Positions 5,489 to 10,476 of a stretch of 10,476 nucleotides of DNA are shown here, in pieces; the first letter of the stretch is position 1, and every line of letters starts with the position of its first letter. Origin of the DNA: Propionibacteriaceae bacterium (GTDB taxonomy: Bacteria; Actinomycetota; Actinomycetes; Propionibacteriales; Propionibacteriaceae); the NCBI GenBank assembly GCA_030538175.1, contig JAUNUL010000072.1, forward strand, positions 1-10,476, read 5' to 3'. The notes beneath the pieces are model-generated. The model was not told the DNA's origin. It saw nothing but the letters and a program-made list of their open reading frames with translations, and made no database searches. The translations under genes were made by a program, and so were the position numbers.

Positions 5489-7231
5489 TCACTTGGCGGT
5501 GAGCCGCATGACGCCTCGCTGATAGTTCTCGCCTTCGGTCCACCCGGACACGCCGACGGCCTGCAGGGCATCGACGTCTGCTGCGGTGAACTCGGAGCCG
5601 GGCTCGAGTTGGCTCTTCAGGATGTCCGCGAACGTGGCGATGTTCACATACATCGCCGACTGCGCCTTCCCCGGTTCGGCCACGGCCGCCTTGAAGCCCG
5701 CCTCGTCCGCCAGCTTGCTGGTCGGCGCCTTGAGCTTGGCGGCGTACGTCGGGCTGAGCGACAGATAGCTCGTCCCGCCTTCATCAAGGTGGGCGATCGG
5801 CAGCCCGGTGGTGTTGATGCGATCCTCGAGGCTCCGCAGCGCCGCCGTGTCGGTCTTGATGCGCAGGCCCACCGGGATCTGGGTCGGATCGGAGATCGCG
5901 TTGGGATCGAAGCGATCCGCCGCGATGACGAACTCGTCACCAAGGAGGGTCTCGAGATCCTGCGGCATCCGCAGGCCCGTTCCGCTGCTCAGATTCATCC
6001 CCTCCGTGGCGAGCGCCTCGTTGATCCTGGCGGCGTAGTTCTTGCCGCCGCCGATCGCGAATGCGGCAGCGGTGTCACCGGGCAGTTCGCCAACGTTCGT
6101 GGGCGCACCCTCGGGGAGGGTCTCCAGCGACTTCGCCACGACCACCATCTCGGGGTTGCCACCGCTGAAGCGCAGGGAACCAGCGAAGGAGCGAGCCTGT
6201 GCGGCGGTCGAGTTGAGACCCGTGCCTGTCGTCGTCGGGGTGCTGAGGTCATCCAGGCTGTCGGCCTGTGCCCAGAACATGGCGAGGCCCGTTGCGTCGA
6301 GCTGGGCCATGTCCTCCTTGTATTCGGCACGGTCCGCCATGTTGCTGGTCGCCGCTTCGGCGACGGCGGCCTCGCTGAGGCCCGCCTCGGTGCCGACGAG
6401 CAGGAAGCCGTCGTTGTACGCCACGCTCTCCGCCGGCATCGCATCGCATGCGGCCAGCTTGGTCACGGCTGCCCGGGCGGCGTCCTCTTTCTTGGCCTCG
6501 AGGACCATCACGGACTCCCCGGTCGTGCCGGCGGGACGGAACACACCGATCTGGTTGCCGAACCAAGGGTCAATGTCGTCGGCGAAGGTCATGCCGCACT
6601 GCTTGTCCTTGACCAGCGACTCGAACGCGGCCTCGCGCAGGTCGCTGCCCTCGGTGAGGGACAAGTTCTCTCGGACGCTGGGGAACTTGAGCGCGAAGCG
6701 GACCATCTCCAGCTGCTGCGTCGCACCGGGTTCCAGGTTGACCCCGGCGATCATCGCGGCGCTCGCCGGGACCTGCTTGACCCAGTCCCCGCCAGCTGCA
6801 TCGCGCAGACCAAGCGGATCAGCGACCACGACACCGGTGCCAGCACCGACCACGGCGAGGGCGACACCGCCGGCGATCAGGCCCTTGGCCTTGGCGGTCA
6901 GGCCGGCCTTGGCAACGGCCGGTGCAATCGGGCCGGGACCCTGCGGTCCGCCGCCGAACGGCTGATTCTGACCGAAGGGCTGCGTCGTTTCAGGCCCGGT
7001 CTGCTGGGGCTGCCAGCCCTGACCAGACTGTCCCTGGGGCTGCCAGCCACCCTGGGCTGGACCTGGCTGCTGGGGCTGCCAACCACCCTGACCTGGCTGA
7101 CCCTGGGGCTGCCAGCCCTGACCTGGCTGACCTTGCGGCATCCCGCCTTGTGGCGGACCACCAGCGGCGGGGTTGAACGGATTCTGGCCGGGCGGGTTCC
7201 CCCACCCCGGGCCCTGGGGCGGCTGCGACAT
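5489..7231 (-). CDS. DUF3352-like membrane protein with Gln/Pro/Gly-rich N-terminal tail
   Basis: This 580-residue protein has three parts. Residues 1-104 are a low-complexity tail rich in Gln, Pro and Gly with four WQPQ repeats (starting at residues 40, 51, 63 and 73). Residues about 117-137 (GLIAGGVALAVVGAGTGVVVA) form one transmembrane helix, preceded by lysines (AKAGLTAKAK), so the tail should be cytoplasmic and the rest outside. Residues 149-580 resemble actinobacterial DUF3352 proteins: the opening WVKQVPASAAMIAGVNLEP, FALKFPSVRENL, and DPWFGNQIGVF (221-231). Two external cysteines (Cys212, Cys262) could form a disulphide. The function of DUF3352 is not known. The start at 7231 has AAGGA 6 nt upstream. 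It is 106 bp downstream of another membrane protein gene on the same strand. The family call rests on recognised motifs, not a search. Confidence 0.75.
   Translation of the reverse strand: MSQPPQGPGWGNPPGQNPFNPAAGGPPQGGMPQGQPGQGWQPQGQPGQGGWQPQQPGPAQGGWQPQGQSGQGWQPQQTGPETTQPFGQNQPFGGGPQGPGPIAPAVAKAGLTAKAKGLIAGGVALAVVGAGTGVVVADPLGLRDAAGGDWVKQVPASAAMIAGVNLEPGATQQLEMVRFALKFPSVRENLSLTEGSDLREAAFESLVKDKQCGMTFADDIDPWFGNQIGVFRPAGTTGESVMVLEAKKEDAARAAVTKLAACDAMPAESVAYNDGFLLVGTEAGLSEAAVAEAATSNMADRAEYKEDMAQLDATGLAMFWAQADSLDDLSTPTTTGTGLNSTAAQARSFAGSLRFSGGNPEMVVVAKSLETLPEGAPTNVGELPGDTAAAFAIGGGKNYAARINEALATEGMNLSSGTGLRMPQDLETLLGDEFVIAADRFDPNAISDPTQIPVGLRIKTDTAALRSLEDRINTTGLPIAHLDEGGTSYLSLSPTYAAKLKAPTSKLADEAGFKAAVAEPGKAQSAMYVNIATFADILKSQLEPGSEFTAADVDALQAVGVSGWTEGENYQRGVMRLTAK
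7001..7135 (-). repeat. Coding repeats GWQPQ in the DUF3352-like protein
   Basis: Residues 33-77 contain four copies of a G-W-Q-P-Q core spaced 11, 12 and 10 residues apart, joined by GQPGQG or QPGPAQG linkers. At the DNA level the plus strand shows repeated GGGGCTGCCA blocks. Such repeats can expand or shrink by slippage. In other actinobacterial membrane proteins these tails are disordered; what this one binds is unknown. Confidence 0.75.
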
Positions 7232-7245
7232 AAGGATTCCTTGAC

Positions 7246-7251
7246 AGACTA
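7246..7251 (-). promoter_or_regulatory. Candidate -10 box (TAGTCT) of the DUF3352-like gene
   Basis: On the minus strand TAGTCT lies 14 nt before the ATG at 7231, in a locally AT-richer stretch (CTTTTAGTCTG). TTAAAC 16 nt upstream could be a poor -35 box. This would give a very short leader holding the AAGGA ribosome-binding site. The palindrome AAGGATTCCTT (7232-7242) covers that site. Confidence 0.35.
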
Positions 7252-7314
7252 AAAGGTTCGCTCGCCAGTTTAAGTCCCGCTGAGGTCTGCTTCGTCCGAT
7301 CGTTCCGCCGAGGC

Positions 7315-7339
7315 GAGGCTCAGGTCACTCCTGAGTCTC
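7315..7339 (-). terminator. Hairpin over the stop codon of the 220-aa membrane protein gene
   Basis: GAGGCTCAGG (7315-7324) pairs with CCTGAGTCTC (7330-7339) over 10 bp with one G-T wobble and a 5-nt loop. One arm reaches into the TGA stop (7338-7340). It may attenuate read-through into the DUF3352-like gene or protect the mRNA end. No T-run is seen. Confidence 0.35.
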
Positions 7340-8000
7340 AGACGGTTTCAGTGAGGATCTGTTGGGTGAGGAGCATCAGCTCCTCGGGGGTCTGATCCCG
7401 CAAGCCGACGGTCAACACTGCCGTGCGGCCACGCTTGAGGATGCACATGTCGAGATCGTTGCTGTCCTCCCGACCACACCAGCCGTCGCCGACCTGGCGC
7501 TGGGCGCGGACCTTGATCTGATCGAACAGTGCTTTGGGGTCCTCGACAGGCCGGGCGCCGACGGCGATCACCGCTGGCTCACCGTTGCGCAGATAGCGCG
7601 CGCTGGAGGTGAGAATGCTGCGGTCGACGCCGAAGTCCAGCGGGCCGGTGACATCGCCGGGTTCCCGGGCGTACTCTTCGCCGATCTTCAGGGGCAACAC
7701 GGGCGCACCGGTCGCCTCGGGCGCGGTCGGGGCTTGGGGCGGGGCAACGACAGCAGTCGTGCGGGTCGTGACGAAGGCGACAACGCCGACGGTCACCAAG
7801 AGGGCGACCAAGGCACCAACCATCATCTTGATGGGCACCGTGGTCCGCTGCACCGGTTCGTTGACCAGACCTGGGCGTGCCTCGGTCTCCGAGGTCTGGG
7901 GGTCCCCTGAGGTCTCCGGGGTCTGGGCCGAGGGATCCGAGAACGAGGGATGGGATCCTCCGTCATCGGGCCAGGTGGGCGAACCGCTGGGTGAACTCAT
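7338..8000 (-). CDS. Single-pass membrane protein with external cysteine pair, 220 aa
   Basis: I do not recognise a named family. Residues 1-55 are hydrophilic and rich in Ser, Thr, Pro and acidic residues; IKMMVGALVALLVTVGVVAFV (57-77) is one transmembrane helix with Arg52 and Lys58 on the N-side, which puts the N-terminus inside and about 140 residues outside. After a Pro/Ala linker (86-103) comes a globular-looking domain that includes the pair Cys175 and Cys186 (GWCGREDSNDLDMCIL), likely a structural disulphide outside the cell. This layout is common among actinobacterial envelope proteins. The start at 8000 has TAGGCT 7 nt upstream and no ribosome-binding site. It lies 44 bp after trxA on the same strand. 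Its closeness to trxA may be chance; thioredoxin is cytoplasmic and would not reach this cysteine pair. Confidence 0.7.
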   Translation of the reverse strand: MSSPSGSPTWPDDGGSHPSFSDPSAQTPETSGDPQTSETEARPGLVNEPVQRTTVPIKMMVGALVALLVTVGVVAFVTTRTTAVVAPPQAPTAPEATGAPVLPLKIGEEYAREPGDVTGPLDFGVDRSILTSSARYLRNGEPAVIAVGARPVEDPKALFDQIKVRAQRQVGDGWCGREDSNDLDMCILKRGRTAVLTVGLRDQTPEELMLLTQQILTETV

Positions 8001-8007
8001 GGCCCTC

Positions 8008-8013
8008 AGCCTA
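8008..8013 (-). promoter_or_regulatory. Candidate -10 box (TAGGCT) of the 220-aa membrane protein gene
   Basis: Read on the minus strand, TAGGCT ends 7 nt before the ATG at 8000, so the transcript would be leaderless. It lies in the 44-bp gap after trxA, suggesting that the gene can be transcribed independently of trxBA. The -35 region is weak. Confidence 0.45.
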
Positions 8014-8044
8014 TGGGACGCGGCGCGGGCCTTCTGCCATGGAA

Positions 8045-8365
8045 TTAGAGGTGCCGTTCAATTTCCTTGGTCAGCACGGATTTTGGCTTGGAACCCTGGA
8101 AGGACTTCACCAGTTCTCCGTCCACAAAGATGTGGATCGTGGGCAGGCCGTTCACCGCATAGGTCGTGGGCGTCACGTGGTTGCGATTGGTGTCAAGACT
8201 GACGAAGCGCATCCTGTCGCCATAGGACTCGGCCAACTCCGCCAGGATCGGTGCGAGCTGTTTGCAGGGGCTGCACCAGTCGGCCCAATAGTCGACCAGC
8301 ACGGGACGGCTCGATCGCAGCACGACTTCCCCGAATTCAGCATCGGTCACCTCGGTGACGCCCAT
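8045..8365 (-). CDS. trxA: Thioredoxin with WCSPC active site
   Basis: This 106-residue protein has the classic thioredoxin length and fold. It is a cytoplasmic dithiol reductant kept reduced by TrxB with NADPH. The active site is WADWCSPCK (Cys31 and Cys34), with the buried Asp25 in VLVDYWA and the cis-proline Pro75 in GLPTIHIF. The C-terminal part (GSKPKSVLTKEIERHL) matches the last helix. Most thioredoxins have WCGPC; here the Gly is Ser. The start at 8365 is chosen because AAAGGA lies 6 nt upstream and the protein then begins GVTEVTDAEF as the family does; a start at 8425 in the same frame would add 20 residues unlike thioredoxin. It is 125 bp downstream of trxB on the same strand and probably transcribed with it. 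I saw no clear promoter of its own. Confidence 0.95.
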   Translation of the reverse strand: MGVTEVTDAEFGEVVLRSSRPVLVDYWADWCSPCKQLAPILAELAESYGDRMRFVSLDTNRNHVTPTTYAVNGLPTIHIFVDGELVKSFQGSKPKSVLTKEIERHL

Positions 8366-8490
8366 CGCCGTTCCTTTCCGACTTCGTTGTCCGCACGGTC
8401 TATCCATTCTTCCCCATCGCACCAAGAAGCACCGGTGAACAAAGGTTCAGCCGGCGCCTCTTAGATCTGGGTCGTGCGGCGTTGCGGTGC

Positions 8491-9441
8491 TCAGACGGTG
8501 ACGGAGTCCTTCAGGGTGGCCAGGAAGTGTTCGGCGTCCAGCGCCGCGGCACAGCCCGACCCCGCCGCCGTGATGGCTTGACGATAGGTGTGGTCGACCA
8601 GGTCGCCACAGGCGAAGACGCCCGGCAGGTTGGTCTTCGTCGTGCGTCCCTCGACCAGGACATAGCCGTTTTCGTCGAGATCGACCTGGCCCCGCACCAG
8701 CTCCGAACGCGGGTCGTGGCCGATCGCGATGAACAGGCCCTGCACCGGCAGTTCGGAGGTCTCCCCGGTGACGGTGTCGGTCAGGGTGAGGCTCTCCACG
8801 GCGTTCTCCCCGTTGATGCCGGTGACTGTGGAGTTCCACGCGAAACGGATCTTCGGATCATTCTCGGCGCGGCGGGCCATGATCTTGGAGGCACGCAACT
8901 CGTCGCGACGGTGGATGATCGTCACCGACTTGCCGAACCGGGACAGGAACGTGGCCTCCTCGACTGCGGAGTCGCCGCCGCCCACGACCGCGATGTCCTT
9001 TTCCTTGAAGAAGAAGCCATCACAGGTCGCGCACCACGACACCCCGCGGCCGGACAGGCGATCCTCATCGGCCAGCCCGAGTCGGCGATAGCCCGACCCG
9101 GTGGCCAGGATGACCGCGTGGCTGCGGAAGACCTGACCCTCGGACGTCGTCACGGTCTTGATGGGGCCGGTCAGGTCGAGCTCTGACGCGTCGTCGGTGA
9201 TGATCTCCGCGCCGAACCGCTCGGCCTGGGCGCGCATGTTCATCATCAGGTCCGGGCCCATGATGCCCTCGGGGAAACCGGGGTAGTTCTCGACATCGGT
9301 GGTGTTCATGAGCGCGCCACCACCGTCAATGGCACCTTCGATGACGACGGGCTTGAGTTCCGCCCGGGCGGCGTACACCGCCGCCGTCCATCCGGCCGGT
9401 CCACTGCCGACGATGATGATGTCGCGTACGTCCTCGCTCAT
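8491..9441 (-). CDS. trxB: Thioredoxin-disulfide reductase
   Basis: This 316-residue flavoprotein passes electrons from NADPH through FAD and an active-site disulphide to thioredoxin (EC 1.8.1.9). The FAD-binding GSGPAG is at residues 12-17, the redox pair is CATC (Cys137, Cys140), the NADPH-binding GGGDSA is at 154-159 with HRRDE at 177-181, and the second FAD motif [10 protein letters not shown] with [13 protein letters not shown] lies near the C-terminus. The length and order match bacterial low-molecular-weight TrxB. The start at 9441 has GAGGAAG just upstream. The gene is the first of a minus-strand run (trxB, trxA, two membrane proteins) and is preceded by a GGAAT-N18-GTT promoter of the SigR type (9482-9507), so it is probably induced by thiol-oxidising stress. 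Confidence 0.97.
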   Translation of the reverse strand: MSEDVRDIIIVGSGPAGWTAAVYAARAELKPVVIEGAIDGGGALMNTTDVENYPGFPEGIMGPDLMMNMRAQAERFGAEIITDDASELDLTGPIKTVTTSEGQVFRSHAVILATGSGYRRLGLADEDRLSGRGVSWCATCDGFFFKEKDIAVVGGGDSAVEEATFLSRFGKSVTIIHRRDELRASKIMARRAENDPKIRFAWNSTVTGINGENAVESLTLTDTVTGETSELPVQGLFIAIGHDPRSELVRGQVDLDENGYVLVEGRTTKTNLPGVFACGDLVDHTYRQAITAAGSGCAAALDAEHFLATLKDSVTV

Positions 9442-9481
9442 GGCTTCCTCTGCTCACATTCCTGCTGATCTCATGGTGCTG

Positions 9482-9507
9482 AACAACCGGCGCTCCGGGG
9501 GTATTCC
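9482..9507 (-). promoter_or_regulatory. SigR/SigH-type promoter of trxB (GGAAT-N18-GTT)
   Basis: On the minus strand GGAAT (9507-9503) is followed by exactly 18 nt and then GTT (9484-9482). This matches the consensus I recall for Streptomyces SigR and close relatives, the thiol-stress ECF sigma factor for which trxBA is a classic target. Transcription would start about 7 nt further on, near 9474-9476, leaving a leader of about 35 nt before trxB with its own GAGGAAG site. No sigma factor gene lies in the window. Confidence 0.6.
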
Positions 9508-9517
9508 CTGCTCATCG

Positions 9518-9541
9518 GCCCGCCGCCGGGTGCGGCAGGGC
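9518..9541. repeat. GC-rich inverted repeat between the trxB and CitE-like promoters
   Basis: GCCCGCCGC (9518-9526) pairs with GCGGC-A-GGGC (9532-9541) over 9 bp with one bulged A and a CGGGT loop. It lies upstream of both divergent promoters, where the -35 box of the CitE-like promoter would be expected. It could be an operator or a barrier between the two units; GC-rich chance pairing is also possible. Confidence 0.35.
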
Positions 9542-9547
9542 TGAGGT

Positions 9548-9553
9548 TACAGT
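9548..9553 (+). promoter_or_regulatory. Candidate -10 box (TACAGT) of the CitE-like gene
   Basis: GGTTACAGT, the same 9-mer as before osmC, holds a TANNNT box 37 nt before the start codon at 9591. The expected leader of about 30 nt carries GAAGAAGG as a ribosome-binding site at a slightly long spacing of 10 nt. There is no visible -35 box. Confidence 0.4.
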
Positions 9554-9590
9554 CGGGGGTACGCAGACCAGGGAAGAAGGGTGACGAATC

Positions 9591-10436
9591 ATGACGTGGT
9601 ATCCCCCGGGACCTGCACTGTTGTTCTGCCCCGGCGATCGGCCCGACCGGTTCACCAAGGCGCTCGACCGCGCCGATGCCGTCGTTCTGGACCTGGAGGA
9701 CGCGGTCGCGTCGGTGGACAAGGAGCGCGCCCGCACCGAGGTCGCCCGCGCCGCCCTCGATCCGCAGCGGACGATCATTCGCGTCAGTCAGACCCGTTCA
9801 CCCGGGCATGCCGATGATCTCGCGGCCGTACGCGCGGGGGGCTATCGGTGCGTGATGCTCTCCAAGGCCGAGTCCGGCGATGAGATCCGCCAGGTTGCCG
9901 AGATGGTCGACGGGGACGTGCTGGCGTTGGTCGAGACCCCGCTCGGCGTCGTGCGCGCGAACGAGATCGCCGAAGCTGAGGGCTGCGTCGGGTTGATGTG
10001 GGGATCCGAGGACCTCATTGCCGCCATGGGCGGGACCGCCAGCCGGTTTGCGTACTTGCATGCCGGCCCGGGGCAGGTGCCCGGCGCCTATCGCGACGTT
10101 GCCCGGCACGCGCGGTCGGTCGTCGCGCTGGCAGCGGCGGCGTACGGGCGGTGGGCGATCGACGCCGTCCGCCTGGACATCCGAGACGAGGGTGGGCTGC
10201 TGGCCGAGGCGAGGGACGCGGTGGCGCTCGGGTTTGCGGGCACCGCGTGTATCCACCCGACCCAAGCCGCGATCATCCGCCGGGCGTATGAACCGACCGA
10301 GGAGCAGATCGACTGGGCGCGGCGCGTGCTCGCCGCTGGAGAGGCCGGCGAACGGGTCGTCCAGGTCGACGGGCACATGATCGACGGGCCGCTGTTCCGG
10401 CAGGCCGAGGCGATTTTGCGTCGCTTGCCCAGCTGA
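9591..10436 (+). CDS. CitE-like lyase, HpcH/HpaI aldolase family
   Basis: This 281-residue protein belongs to the HpcH/HpaI aldolase/citrate lyase family and resembles the stand-alone CitE-like proteins of actinobacteria, which cleave or hydrolyse short CoA esters such as malyl-CoA or citramalyl-CoA using Mg2+. Visible motifs are LLFCPGDRPDRFTKAL (residues 10-25), VVLDLEDAV (31-39), IIRVS (62-66), VMLSKAES (88-95), LVETPLGVV with Glu115, WGSEDL with Asp141 (Glu115 and Asp141 being the expected metal ligands) and CIHPTQAAI near the end. The usual RVN after the first strand is RVS here. No citrate lyase alpha or gamma subunit is nearby, so it is not part of a citrate lyase complex. It is divergent from trxB, 149 bp away. 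The stop codon region is nearly repeated 27 bp downstream. The exact CoA ester is unknown. Confidence 0.88.
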   Translation: MTWYPPGPALLFCPGDRPDRFTKALDRADAVVLDLEDAVASVDKERARTEVARAALDPQRTIIRVSQTRSPGHADDLAAVRAGGYRCVMLSKAESGDEIRQVAEMVDGDVLALVETPLGVVRANEIAEAEGCVGLMWGSEDLIAAMGGTASRFAYLHAGPGQVPGAYRDVARHARSVVALAAAAYGRWAIDAVRLDIRDEGGLLAEARDAVALGFAGTACIHPTQAAIIRRAYEPTEEQIDWARRVLAAGEAGERVVQVDGHMIDGPLFRQAEAILRRLPS

Positions 10437-10472
10437 TGCGGTGGGGGTCGTCTGCCTAGCTGACGCGGTCGG
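10420..10472 (+). repeat. Imperfect tandem duplication over the CitE-like stop codon
   Basis: Bases 10420-10445 and 10447-10472 match at 21 of 26 positions with a 27-bp offset; the core AGCTGAYGCGGT is repeated at 10431-10442 and 10458-10469. The copy is in the same reading frame and repeats the Leu-Pro-Ser-stop ending. The window ends soon after, so more copies may follow. Confidence 0.6.
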
Positions 10473-10476
10473 GTTG

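Noticed and set aside
7241..7246. A perfect TTGACA -35 box on the + strand upstream of the DUF3352-like gene.
   Set aside because: There is no matching -10 box 16-18 nt downstream on the + strand and no + strand gene until 9591; it is probably chance.
5372..7252. A 626-codon open frame on the + strand across the DUF3352-like gene.
   Set aside because: It is antisense to a gene with clear start, helix and family motifs. Its translation has no recognisable domain and is rich in Arg, Gly and His, as expected of a stop-poor shadow frame in GC-rich DNA. It also runs through the two terminator-like hairpin regions.
8001..8044. CATGGC and GCCATG inverted arms in the trxA to membrane protein gap, considered as a trxA terminator.
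   Set aside because: The 6-bp arms are far apart (about 35 nt) and one overlaps the next start codon, so a terminator is unlikely.
8366..8425. A 20-residue N-terminal extension of thioredoxin.
   Set aside because: The internal ATG at 8365 has AAAGGA at ideal spacing and yields the standard thioredoxin N-terminus and length.
1..10476. Search for defence systems, mobile elements, CRISPR arrays, tRNAs or a biosynthetic cluster.
   Set aside because: All gaps are under about 220 bp, every sizeable gene fits a housekeeping or envelope family, and no transposase, integrase, phage, toxin-antitoxin or repeat-spacer pattern is visible.

Overview
The window is GC-rich chromosomal DNA from an actinobacterium. 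The support is strong G/C bias at third codon positions, actinobacterial protein families (an RraA-like protein, an S9 prolyl-oligopeptidase-type hydrolase, a DUF3352-like membrane protein, trxB-trxA), several TANNNT boxes 6-7 nt before ATG codons as in leaderless actinobacterial genes, and a SigR-like promoter before trxB. A member of the Propionibacteriales is my best guess, but the sequence does not prove it. I see no rRNA, tRNA, CRISPR array, insertion sequence or phage gene, and no gene-free stretch longer than about 220 bp.

Left block (1-3958, + strand): the 3' part of a PhyH-type Fe(II)/2-oxoglutarate dioxygenase, a 62-residue single-pass membrane protein, a GNAT acetyltransferase, an RraA-like protein and an S9 peptidase. 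The last three are joined by 4-base ATGA overlaps and probably form one transcription unit, closed by a hairpin that overlaps the peptidase stop codon. Middle block (4083-5267): a flavin reductase-like protein (- strand) and an OsmC family protein (+ strand) diverge from a 117 bp region that holds a promoter for each and a perfect 13 bp palindrome. Strong hairpins follow osmC.

Right block (5489-9441, - strand): trxB, trxA, a membrane-anchored protein with an external cysteine pair, and a large DUF3352-like membrane protein with a Gln/Pro/Gly-rich cytoplasmic tail. Divergent from trxB is a CitE-like (HpcH/HpaI family) lyase on the + strand.

The common theme is thiol and redox housekeeping (thioredoxin system, OsmC, flavin reductase) beside general metabolism and cell-envelope proteins. 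I found no convincing new multi-gene system. The points most worth checking are the GGAAT-N18-GTT promoter and possible six-codon leader ORF ahead of trxB, the WCSPC thioredoxin active site, the palindrome between flavin reductase and osmC, the leaderless-type promoter boxes, and two genes whose stop-codon region is nearly duplicated 26-27 bp downstream.
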